Shown piece by piece: positions 15,371 to 24,000 of a stretch of 47,006 bases of DNA. Each line of letters opens with the position of its first letter. Positions within the stretch are counted from its first letter, which is position 1. This stretch comes from an uncultured Clostridia bacterium (GTDB lineage Bacteria > Bacillota > Clostridia > Christensenellales > UBA1242), in NCBI GenBank assembly GCA_934771475.1, contig CAKVMD010000009.1, positions 1 through 47,006 of the forward strand, written 5' to 3'. A program made the position numbers and the translations under genes. The notes under the pieces were generated by a model. That model was not told where the DNA came from, searched no databases, and worked only from the letters and a program-made list of their open reading frames with translations.

Positions 15371-17030
15371 AAATTATCCTTTCAATTTTGTTGTAATCTT
15401 TAACAATCTCGATATCTTCAAACCCCTCACTATTCATGAGCGCTTTGACATCTTTGAACTGGTTTATCCCAAGTTCAAACATAAGCAGTCCCCCTTTATT
15501 TAAATGCAAGGGTGCCTCTTTTACGATTGCTTTATAAAAATCGAGACCGTCTTCCCCACCATCAAGCGCAAGCCTTGGGTCATATTTTTTAACCTCTTCA
15601 TCAAGCGATAAAATATCCTGACTTTTTATATATGGCGGATTTGACACAATTATATCATACTTTTTTCGTTTTTTCAATTCATTAAATAGGTCAGATTGCA
15701 AAAATTCAACTTTTACATCGTTTTTTGTCGCGTTTGTCTGGGCAACCAAAAGCGCCTGCTTTGAAATATCCACCCCAGTAACCTGCGCATTGGTAAACTT
15801 GGCAAGGCAAATTCCGATAGCGCCAGAACCAGTGCAAAGGTCAAGGGCTGATTTGAAATTATTTTCTTTTATTTTTTTTATGGCAAGTTCCACCAGAATT
15901 TCCGTTTCCATTCGTGGCGAAAGCACCTTTTTATTAACTTCAAACCTAAGCCCATAAAAATCTACAAATCCAAAAATGCTAGAAAGAGGTTCTCCCTTTG
16001 CCCTCCTATCTACCGCACGCATAATATCGCGATACTGCTTATCACTTACGCTTCGTATAAGTTTTATTTCAGCTCTATTTTTACCTAAAACTGTCGCAAC
16101 AATCCACTCCGCATCGCTGGGCTCATACTTGTCTTTCAAAAGAAGTTTGTTTTGCATTTCGGCAAAAACACAGGACATTGAAACGCGCCCCTTTTCTTCC
16201 TTTATAAAATCTTGATTTTTAATTTCGAGTTCTGCCACTTTCTTAACCTCTTTTTGCGTAAGAGCGGACTTTGTTAAAACAAGCAAATTGAGTATTAAGC
16301 ATAAATCTTTCACGAATGCACTTTTAGACTTGTCGCAAAGCCTTAAAGCTTCATAGGTTAGACATAAAATAAACAAAAATATTGCCAAATTTATGAAAAA
16401 CTGTGCAAAAACGCTTGTTTTTTGTCCAATTAATGATACCACAAAAATAGTAAATAAAAAAGTGTTTACAGTAAGATTTAAAAAATTTAAGGGGCTGACT
16501 TGCCTTAGGCTCTCATTATTCCCTTTCGTGCACGCTTCTCTATTGAATGCAAAAAGAGAAGAAAATGAAGGGATAAACTTTATCAAAAATAAGATAGCAA
16601 TTAGTAACGCACTTCTAAAAAGCGCAATCATAAGGTTAAATAAAAGGGCGTTTCTTTTATCCACAAACTTTTCAACAACAACTCTTGGCAAAATGCCAAA
16701 CACAGACAAGCCAATCAAGAATGAAAAAAGGATACAAGCGATTATTCCAATGCCCCACGATGAAGATTTGATTTTTCTAATTCTTTTAGCGTTTCCCATA
16801 TCTTCCACTGACATTTCTTGTGATAATTCGAGACTCATAACAAGAAAAATTAAATAGTACCAAAAATATCCAAGCCCTCGCAAAAAGGGTTTGTCCCAGA
16901 CCTTTGATTTAGGATTTATATCCCGACCGCTCACCCGCTTGTTGCCTCGTTCGTCCACTATTGCAACGCAGAGTTTATCTTTGTCATAAATTCCCACTCC
17001 ATTAACAAGAGGAATATAAATTTTATCCAT
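15354..17030 (-). CDS. prmC: DUF1385-PrmC fusion: release factor glutamine methyltransferase
   Basis: 558 residues in two parts. Residues 1 to about 270 resemble DUF1385, a membrane protein usually encoded next to prmC: VAIVDERGNKRVSGRDINPK, PFLRGLGYFWYY, then several hydrophobic helices. The remainder is PrmC, which N5-methylates the GGQ glutamine of RF1/RF2. It shows LDLCTGSGAIGICLAKF (SAM binding) and the catalytic IVSNPPYIKS. The fusion would tether the methyltransferase to the membrane. The ATG has no good ribosome site. A TTG 6 nt upstream (17036) is itself 6 nt after a weak TATTGT, so the start is uncertain. Confidence 0.9.
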   Translation of the reverse strand: MDKIYIPLVNGVGIYDKDKLCVAIVDERGNKRVSGRDINPKSKVWDKPFLRGLGYFWYYLIFLVMSLELSQEMSVEDMGNAKRIRKIKSSSWGIGIIACILFSFLIGLSVFGILPRVVVEKFVDKRNALLFNLMIALFRSALLIAILFLIKFIPSFSSLFAFNREACTKGNNESLRQVSPLNFLNLTVNTFLFTIFVVSLIGQKTSVFAQFFINLAIFLFILCLTYEALRLCDKSKSAFVKDLCLILNLLVLTKSALTQKEVKKVAELEIKNQDFIKEEKGRVSMSCVFAEMQNKLLLKDKYEPSDAEWIVATVLGKNRAEIKLIRSVSDKQYRDIMRAVDRRAKGEPLSSIFGFVDFYGLRFEVNKKVLSPRMETEILVELAIKKIKENNFKSALDLCTGSGAIGICLAKFTNAQVTGVDISKQALLVAQTNATKNDVKVEFLQSDLFNELKKRKKYDIIVSNPPYIKSQDILSLDEEVKKYDPRLALDGGEDGLDFYKAIVKEAPLHLNKGGLLMFELGINQFKDVKALMNSEGFEDIEIVKDYNKIERIIYGRIR

Positions 17031-17204
17031 ACCCAATTTTTGACAATAAGCAGGCTTTTAAACTACACAAAGAAATGTTTTATTTAAAAATTTCCTGTTT
17101 TAGACTATAAAAACCAAATCAATTTATTGGTATAGTTTTTCGTCAATACGCTTTCAGAAAATAAATTTTCATATTTTTTTAAAGGCTCGCGAGGTTTGAT
17201 TATT

Positions 17205-17244
17205 AAAAAAATACCTCGTAAAAACACGCGTGTTTTTCAAGGTA
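17205..17244 (-). terminator. Terminator of the BspA-like gene
   Basis: A long stem: TACCTTG/CGAGGTA arms around an 18-bp perfect palindrome (AAAAACACGCGTGTTTTT), then T7 on the minus strand. Confidence 0.85.
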
Positions 17245-17289
17245 CTTTTAAACAAAATATTAATGTTAAAATTTGTTAAATGTTAAAAT

Positions 17290-18891
17290 CTACGCTTTAA
17301 TATAACAATTATATGTAACCCCAGAAATCTCTTGGGTCTGGGCAAAATTAAACGAGTTTGCAATCACACTGTTTGAATTGACCGAAATTGAAGTGTTTAC
17401 AAGCACGATTGTTGCATAATTTAACAAGAAATTGTCTGTGTTTGCACCATTTGCAACCGAAGAACTGTTAATTATCACGGTTTTGAGATTAACACAACCG
17501 CCAAACGCACTTCCCTGAATTTCTGTTATAGTTTCAGGAATGACCACACATTGAATACTTTTCCAATAAGCAAAAGTAGTACTACTTATCTTTGTAGCCC
17601 CTTCTGGGATATATGCATAAACTGATGAACTCCCCTCCGGAGTATAGATTGAACTGCAAACGAGAGTTTTTGTGTCTTTTTCTACTAAGCACTTATTGTT
17701 AATGCATTCGTATTTGCTGTTATCTCCTGTTAAAATAATTTCTTCTAGGTTATCACATCCATAAAAAGCACTGTTTACATCCTTAATAGAACTTGGAAGA
17801 GTTACAGACTTTACGCCACTATAACCAAAACTTTTAAAACCTAATCTTTTTATATTTTCAGGAATGATAATAGTTTTAAGGTCTTTCCTATTTGAAAATG
17901 CTTCTGTCCCGATATTCTCTATATAAGATTCAATTAATAAGCCCGTTTGAGAATCATAGTCAGCAGAGTATCTTTGACTTAACAAACTTGTAAAATTGGA
18001 CTCATCCACAAAATTTGTTGCGTACAATAAAGTGTTTGTTCTTTTGTCTATAAGTAGAGAGTTGTTAAGAGTTGTGTAATTTTCTCCAACATAATTTATA
18101 ATTTTCAATTTAGGGCAATTATAAAATACGCGTGGTGCATAATTTAGTCCCAAATAGGAACCAAGACTTTCAATCGTACTTGGCAAATATATTGTTTCCA
18201 AGTTAGGCAAATCGTCAAATCCATTTGCAACAACCTTGCTTACAGTGTAAACAACTCCTGATTGTTTAATTTTTTCAGGGATTGTCAAGACTTCTTCGCT
18301 GTCTGCATCACTAGCTTTGCCGACCGACACCATCTTGCTTTCATAATCATAGTTTTCAAATTTTAACCCACATACACTTGAAGGAACATCAATGAACTTA
18401 AAATTAATTTTAAATTTTGAAAAATCTGGTTTGTCTCCCGTTTTTTCAAAGATAACTTCAAAATTTCCATCCCCGTAGTTTGAGCCTTGCTTAAACGCTC
18501 CAAGCGGTCTGTTTATAGAAACTTTTCCGTCAACAACCTCGTTCTGATTAAGCGTTGCGCTAACAAAATAGTTTTCTAAACGAAAATTGATATACAAAGT
18601 CGCTCTTGTTGCGCCGTCATTTAACTTTATGTTTAAATTCTGCCAAGAAGAGATATTGTCATCAATTTCTTCTCCAAATGAAACTTCTTTGAATTTCCCT
18701 TCTTCGGCTGTGCCTCCGCGCAATGTTCCCTCTGAAAGAGTGAAATTTAAACCCTCCGTGTTTTCAAAAAATATCCCGTACACCTTTTTGTCCTGGTCAT
18801 TTCTTAAAAACACAATCAGACCTAGAATCCCTATTAACGCTATCAGTAATGCTAAAACAATCATAAACGATGATTTTTTCTTTGTTTTCAT
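17290..18891 (-). CDS. BspA-type leucine-rich-repeat membrane-anchored protein
   Basis: 533 residues from the ATG after GGAG. Residues about 5-28 form a Lys-preceded hydrophobic anchor (MIVLALLIALIGILGLIVFL), so the protein faces outward. A beta-rich domain of about 170 residues follows. Then come LRR_5/BspA repeats of the form LPNLETIYLPSTIESLG, RKDLKTIIIPENIKRLGFKS, WKSIQCVVIPETITEIQGSA. No LPXTG or C-terminal anchor is seen. BspA proteins mediate adhesion in other gut and oral bacteria; the function here is inferred. It is second in an operon, 13 bp after the 127-aa gene. Confidence 0.88.
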   Translation of the reverse strand: MKTKKKSSFMIVLALLIALIGILGLIVFLRNDQDKKVYGIFFENTEGLNFTLSEGTLRGGTAEEGKFKEVSFGEEIDDNISSWQNLNIKLNDGATRATLYINFRLENYFVSATLNQNEVVDGKVSINRPLGAFKQGSNYGDGNFEVIFEKTGDKPDFSKFKINFKFIDVPSSVCGLKFENYDYESKMVSVGKASDADSEEVLTIPEKIKQSGVVYTVSKVVANGFDDLPNLETIYLPSTIESLGSYLGLNYAPRVFYNCPKLKIINYVGENYTTLNNSLLIDKRTNTLLYATNFVDESNFTSLLSQRYSADYDSQTGLLIESYIENIGTEAFSNRKDLKTIIIPENIKRLGFKSFGYSGVKSVTLPSSIKDVNSAFYGCDNLEEIILTGDNSKYECINNKCLVEKDTKTLVCSSIYTPEGSSSVYAYIPEGATKISSTTFAYWKSIQCVVIPETITEIQGSAFGGCVNLKTVIINSSSVANGANTDNFLLNYATIVLVNTSISVNSNSVIANSFNFAQTQEISGVTYNCYIKA

Positions 18892-18904
18892 TTTTACTCC
18901 TTGT

Positions 18905-19288
18905 CTATCTGTCGAGAGCTTGTCCGTCATCCTCTTCTACATTGCAAAGCCAGTCAGGGTTAAAGTATCTTGTTTGAATTGCATACTCTTTTGCTACAAT
19001 CGTTTCATATCCATGCGCATCTTGATAGTAACCTTTCCCAGCATGGAAAGCAAGATACAATCGAGGAGCATTGAATGTGCAGATATAAAATTTGCGATTT
19101 TCCCCCTTATACAAAGTTCTAAGCAAATCAATATCCTTTTTATTCTTAAAAAAGTGAAGGTATTTTTGCCCTTTTTCATAATAAAATGTGTTGCTTTCTC
19201 TTGTGTTACAATATTCGCGTCCCATTTCTTCGGGTGCGCTATTCATAAGGTTTAATTCTTCTTGTGATACATATCTATAAATTTTCAT
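18905..19288 (-). CDS. 127-aa hypothetical protein
   Basis: Begins MKIYRYVSQEELNLMNSAP and contains KGQKYLHFFKNKKDIDLL, KFYICTFNAPRLYLAF and TRYFNPDWLCNVEEDD. It resembles unnamed Clostridia proteins that I recall only as hypothetical, so I give no function. Soluble, no signal. There is no ribosome site. A near-consensus promoter, TTGACA-17-TAGAAT, ends exactly 6 nt before ATG: the clearest leaderless start in the window. Co-transcribed with the downstream BspA-like gene. Confidence 0.85.
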   Translation of the reverse strand: MKIYRYVSQEELNLMNSAPEEMGREYCNTRESNTFYYEKGQKYLHFFKNKKDIDLLRTLYKGENRKFYICTFNAPRLYLAFHAGKGYYQDAHGYETIVAKEYAIQTRYFNPDWLCNVEEDDGQALDR

Positions 19289-19294
19289 GCAAAT

Positions 19295-19323
19295 ATTCTA
19301 TCACAATGAGGTCGCATTGTCAA
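19295..19323 (-). promoter_or_regulatory. Promoter of the 127-aa/BspA operon, leaderless geometry
   Basis: TTGACA (19318-19323), 17-bp spacer, TAGAAT (19295-19300), then ATTTGC and ATG at 19288. Confidence 0.85.
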
Positions 19324-19390
19324 TATTTATGTATAAAGTCAGCCTTTCTTTATCTTCTGACTTGCCCGCACTACTCTGTTTTCTCCAAAC

Positions 19391-19420
19391 AAAAAAGACG
19401 CTAGTTTTTGGCGTCTTTTA
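19391..19420 (-). terminator. Terminator of the rpsF-ssb-rpsR-rpmE operon
   Basis: AAAAGACGC/GCGTCTTTT stem with T6 on the minus strand, about 150 nt beyond the rpmE stop. Confidence 0.85.
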
Positions 19421-19437
19421 ATCTTTATACAAACTTT

Positions 19438-19559
19438 GTGATGCTATTTTCTAATACCCTCCGCAAATCAATTTGCCGAGAAAAGTGTTTTTTAACAGCA
19501 TCACTGTTTGAATGAGAATTTGTTGCTGGCAAGTGCACTTTGCGCTCTTAGCCAACAAC
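19438..19559 (-). ncRNA. Structured 3' region after rpmE (candidate RNA)
   Basis: Nested pairing: GTGATGCT (19438-19445) with AGCATCAC (19497-19504), TTTTCT (19447-19452) with AGAAAA (19479-19484), and GCAAA with TTTGC (19463-19476). A second hairpin with 8 of 9 pairs spans 19522-19559. Both lie between the rpmE stop and its terminator. It may be a 3'UTR element or a processed small RNA. It matches no family I recognise. Confidence 0.35.
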
Positions 19560-19573
19560 CGCATCTAATAATT

Positions 19574-19780
19574 TTAGTTTAAGCCGTATTTCTTGTTGAA
19601 CTTTTCAACATTACCGCTTGCATCAACAACCTTTTTCTTCCCAGTGAAGAAAGGATGACATTTGTTGCAAATATCAATACTTAAAGTGTCGCCTTTAACA
19701 TTTGACTTTGTTTTAAAAGTGTTTCCACAAGCACAAACTACGGTAACTTCATGATAATCTGGATGAATATCTTTTTGCAT
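19574..19780 (-). CDS. rpmE: Ribosomal protein bL31 (zinc form)
   Basis: 68 residues: MQKDIHPDYHEVTVVCACGN, then ICNKCHPFFTGKKKVVDASG and VEKFNKKYGLN. The CxC plus CxxC pattern is the zinc-binding (C+) form. AGGAGG precedes ATG. It is the last gene of the rpsF-ssb-rpsR-rpmE run, an unusual place for bL31, which is often beside rho or prfA. Confidence 0.97.
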   Translation of the reverse strand: MQKDIHPDYHEVTVVCACGNTFKTKSNVKGDTLSIDICNKCHPFFTGKKKVVDASGNVEKFNKKYGLN

Positions 19781-19824
19781 AATTTGCCTCCTATTAAAAT
19801 TTTATTTAAAGTCAAAAGTTTGAC

Positions 19825-20085
19825 TTAGTCTCCAACGTATGGAAGAAGAGCAACATTTCTTGCTCTTTTGATTGCTGTGCAAAGTTCGCGTTGGTGATAA
19901 GCGCAAACGCCAGTTTGGCGTCTTGGAAGAATTTTGCCTTTTTCAGTGATATATTTTCTGATTTTAGCAACATCTTTGTAATCAATAGTCTTTTCACCTG
20001 CTACGCAGAAAGCACAAACTTTTTTCTTTGCAGGTTTGCGAAATTTTTTCACAACCTTTTCTTCAGTTTTAACTGCTTCAGCCAT
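19825..20085 (-). CDS. rpsR: Ribosomal protein bS18
   Basis: 86 residues with a short charged N-terminal extension, the Cys motif KVCAFCVAGEKTIDYKD and the core ITEKGKILPRRQTGVCAYHQ. Several Cys suggest a zinc-binding form. Binds 16S rRNA with bS6, encoded in the same operon. A ribosome site (AAAAGGAGA) lies before ATG. Confidence 0.97.
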   Translation of the reverse strand: MAEAVKTEEKVVKKFRKPAKKKVCAFCVAGEKTIDYKDVAKIRKYITEKGKILPRRQTGVCAYHQRELCTAIKRARNVALLPYVGD

Positions 20086-20102
20086 GGTTAATCTCCTTTT
20101 AA

Positions 20103-20513
20103 TTAAAATGGTAAACTATCGTCATCAATAGGTTCAAGTTCTGCGCTTGCATCGTTTGATGATTTAGGTGCGGGTTGTAAGTCAGTTCCATCAGCTGGTT
20201 TACTACCAAGGAACTCTACATCTTCCGCAACAATTTCAGTTGTGTATCTCTTTGTTCCGTCTTGGGCTTCGTAAGAAGAGTTTTGAATTCTTCCACTAAC
20301 TGCACATTTAGAACCTTTTCTCAAAAACTTATGGCAGTTTTCAGCGAGACCTCTCCAAACAACAATGTTGAAGAAATCAGCGGTGCTGCCCCCGTCTTGT
20401 GATGAGAATCTTCTTTGAACCGCAAGAGAAAATCTGCATACAGAAACTCCACTGTTTGTAGTGGTAATTTCAGGGTCTCTTGCAAGGTTTCCAATTAATA
20501 CAACTTTATTCAT
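20103..20513 (-). CDS. ssb: Single-stranded DNA-binding protein
   Basis: 136 residues: an N-terminal OB fold (MNKVVLIGNLARDPEI, VCRFSLAVQRRF, FFNIVVWRGLAENC, VSGRIQNSSYEAQDG) and an acidic tail ending DDDSLPF, the tip that recruits partner proteins such as RecO and PriA. The rpsF-ssb-rpsR order is the standard Bacillota arrangement. Confidence 0.97.
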   Translation of the reverse strand: MNKVVLIGNLARDPEITTTNSGVSVCRFSLAVQRRFSSQDGGSTADFFNIVVWRGLAENCHKFLRKGSKCAVSGRIQNSSYEAQDGTKRYTTEIVAEDVEFLGSKPADGTDLQPAPKSSNDASAELEPIDDDSLPF

Positions 20514-20533
20514 AAATAACTCCTTAGGTTAGA

Positions 20534-20815
20534 TTATTTTCTAACGAACATTTGACGAACAATACCCTCAGTAATGTTCATAAGTTTTGCCATCGCGTCA
20601 ACTTCTTCTGGATTCATAGTTAAGTTCATAACAACATAAAATCCTTCGTTTTTAAAGTTGATTGGATAAGCAAGTTTCTTCATACCCCACTTGTCAATTC
20701 CTTCGACAGTGCCTTTGTGTTCTTCAACATAAGAAGAGAACTTTTTAATAAGAGCTTCACGAGCGTCTTCGGCAACATCGCTAGAAATGATGTAGATAAG
20801 TTCATACTTATTCAT
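20534..20815 (-). CDS. rpsF: Ribosomal protein bS6
   Basis: 93 residues: MNKYELIYIISSDVAEDARE, VEGIDKWGMKKLAYPI and YVVMNLTMNPEEVDAMAKLM, the usual S6 ferredoxin-like fold. AAAGGAGG precedes ATG. First gene of rpsF-ssb-rpsR-rpmE, under a consensus promoter with about a 70-nt leader that can form hairpins. Confidence 0.97.
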   Translation of the reverse strand: MNKYELIYIISSDVAEDAREALIKKFSSYVEEHKGTVEGIDKWGMKKLAYPINFKNEGFYVVMNLTMNPEEVDAMAKLMNITEGIVRQMFVRK

Positions 20816-20841
20816 GCTTTACCTCCTTTTGGACTAAAATG

Positions 20842-20882
20842 GTTTTTCGTTATCCGCGAAAAACAAGGACAGTAATATACTG
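20842..20882 (-). promoter_or_regulatory. Hairpin leader of the rpsF operon
   Basis: GTTTTTCG (20842-20849) pairs with CGAAAAAC (20857-20864) around a 7-nt loop. CAGTA/TACTG (20870-20882) forms a smaller hairpin. Position fits bS6:bS18 autoregulation, known in other bacteria, but the required loop signature was not confirmed. Confidence 0.35.
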
Positions 20883-20892
20883 CTTGACTATG

Positions 20893-20921
20893 ATTATATA
20901 TTGTTTCTCCTATTTTGTCAA
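20893..20921 (-). promoter_or_regulatory. rpsF operon promoter (full consensus)
   Basis: TTGACA (20916-20921), 17-bp spacer, TATAAT (20893-20898): identical to the sigma-A consensus. Confidence 0.92.
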
Positions 20922-21018
20922 GGAATTTTTTTGTTTTAGAGCCTGAAAAACGGCATTATTCTTTAAATTAGCTTATATTATATAACCGCTAAACCTCGAC
21001 TAAATTATAAAACAAATA

Positions 21019-24000
21019 TTAGTAAACGCCCTTATAGTAACTTTCATTTTTCTTTTTTACTATCCAGCATGCTCCAACTATCGCCAGAGCACCCACTGCG
21101 ACACCAATTAAAATGGTAGAAATAAGGGTGGTTTTTGATGTGTCTTGCTTTATAACTGCATTGTCCGTTATGTTTAAGAACAGCCCTCTATAAGAAGTGG
21201 TTGGTTTTGTGTAAGATTTATCCAGCAAAATGTTTGAAAAATAATATTTACCCAAATCAAAATAACCGTTAAAGGCATTTTGCACGCCTATTGGAGAATA
21301 AAATTTTCCTTCAAAATTAATATTGTTTGTAACCTTATAATAAGCATCACAATATTTAACTCCTCGCTCGTTTGAAAGGTTGCTGTTTACAGCGTAGGAG
21401 ATAAATCCAAAATCACTAGCGCTTGTTACTAAATATGGGTTTTCTTTTGTACCTCCGCCTTGCAAAGAACTGCTTCGAGACTCTTCATCAGTCCATAGCA
21501 TGATTTTAAAACAGATTTTCAAAGTTATTTGTCTTTGGTTTCGGAAGTTTTCCATGAAAGCCCTGTTCATAACCAATTTGTTTTCATTCATATAGCGCGA
21601 AAAGTCAGTTCTAACATCATTTACCATAAAACAATAAAGTTTGTAATTTTCAAACGGAGTCAATTCAAGTGTGCTACTCTCACTAAAAGAGGCCTCAAAT
21701 TGTTTGCTTCCAACAATTTTTTCCTCCGCCATACCTTTTCTAAATAGAACCGCTTTCCCGCCTACACTTTGCGAAAGAAATTCGCCATTTTCAATAACCC
21801 CGTTTAAAAGCGTGATATTGACGCTTTCTTGTGGAGCGGTGAATGTGGCAGAAAGTGAAAGTCCACCTTCGTCAGTAATCAAATCTTTGCAGTCAACTTT
21901 GTAAATATATGTGTAAGTCTCTACATTTGCACTAGAAGTTTGGCTAACTCTTTTTTCAAACTTTTCAAAGTCTGTTTCAATGCCATATCCAACTTCTTTT
22001 TGGACTTTAATCATAATTTCATCGCCCACACAAACACCCGAAGTGAGAATATTTGAAGACAATATCTTCTTGACGCTGTTTACATAAACACCAATAAGGT
22101 TATGGCATTTAGCAATCTCGTTTACATCAATATTTGTAGTAACTGCTTGCCCTTTAAAAACAGCCTTAATTGAAAGTGGACTTGTTTGCAAGCCGAGCGT
22201 ATAGGAATAGTTTCCGTTTATGAGTTCCGCAAAATATTTTCTTCCACTTTGAGCATCTTCAAAATAAAGGAAATCATTTCCCTCTGCTTTCTGGGCAATA
22301 ACTCTTAATGACTTTTCACTTGAAAAGCTCACTCCGTCAAGTTCTTGTCCGTCTTGAAGCATATACGCGCTTCCACCTTCCGCTTTCTGATTGTTTTGAC
22401 AGTAAACAACAAGTGAATATTCTGGTTTATAAACCGCGGTAACAGTGTATGAAAGGTCGTCAAAAGTGTAGTTCATCTCTTGTCCTGTAAATTCTTTAAC
22501 TTCTGCGTTATATGAAATTATCCACTTTTCAAAAACATATCCATTGACAGAAACTGACGCAAATGTGAGCGCTTTTCCACTCATGATTTCGGCGTAAAAT
22601 CTGTTACTTTCGTTCATCGAACCATACGCATCATCAAAACTCTTTTTTAAAACAAAGTCTGAAAGTTGAAATTGGCTAAACTCCTTACTTTTAAGGTTGG
22701 AAGGGGTAAACTCAAAAGTGATATATGCTTTTTTGTATTGCCAAAACGCAAACAATGTAAAAGTGTTTGAATCTGGGTCAAAGTTTGAATTTGCAGTGTA
22801 CTTAACCCCGTCAAACGAATATCCCGTTTCAGTCCAAATCTTATTGACAACTCCGCTAGCATTTATATATTTTTCACCTTGGCCTCGTTGCATAGTAAAG
22901 TATCCGCTAAAATCATAACCCGCTTTTTGCTTGAACACTTTTGCCTTTTGCTGTTCACTTAAAAGACTCAGATTTATGTAATTTCCAAAAGTTATGCCAT
23001 TTTCTACTTCGACAACCTCACCCTCGTCAACGAAAAATTTAAGATTGTAAACCTTAGGCAAAACATAAATATAAATTGTCGCATCCTCATTTACATTGTA
23101 AAGATTTAGTGAAAAATTGTTTGTAAAGCCAGTTTTAGCGTGGTCGCTTTGGCGAACAACACTTGTTGTAAAATCATCGCTATCACTTCTTCCGCTTGCG
23201 TAAACAATCTTGGCTTTTGGGCGCCCATTTTCGGTTTGCAAAGTATAATTAATGTTCACATATCCTGTCGCCAAAACTTCTGCGCCGGTGAGCGCACTAA
23301 GAGCAATTTCATAGGAATTGTTTATTTGAGAATTGATAAGGCTAGATGAAGTATCCGCCTCAAACTTGCCGGCTTTTGCTGATGAAATCGTGTTATCAAG
23401 AACATATTTTATAGAAATAGAATTTGCTTTTGCTGTAAATAAACAAAGCGCGCTTGACGAAGACTTAATTTTGGAAAGAGTATATATATTCTTGCCACTG
23501 ATTTTTGTAACTTGTGCGTTTTGCGCGGTCAACTCGTAACTATAACCTTTTTTAGCCTCGACCAAAAGATAAATCGTAGCGTCAGTGTGAGTTTTGATTA
23601 CAAAATCATAGCCCACCGCTTCGCTTTCACTTTCGTAGTTGTCAAGTTTGTTTCCGTTTATGTCGCAAAGATAAACTTGTCCTCCCTCGGCAGATGGTGA
23701 GCCCACTAAGTCGTAAACTTTGACCATTGCTTTCACTGGCAAATTAAACTCATCCGCCTCAAAAACAAACTGAACTTTTTGAATAGATTTTGTAATGATT
23801 ATACTGATTTTTCCATTTTCATATATGACGCCATAACTGTTGCTTTCAAAATTTATATCTTCGTCGTTTATTTTTAATCCTTTAAAGTGGTAGCCTTCGT
23901 CCGCGCTGATTGAAATAACAATCTTTTCGTCAAGTTTAAGCCTTTTTGAAAGCGACTCGTTAGCGTTAATTCTCATCAGTTTCTCAGTCATATTGTCTTC

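Noticed and set aside
16657..16665. Perfect DnaA box in the prmC gene
   Set aside because: Single copy inside coding DNA; about one such 9-mer is expected by chance in the window.
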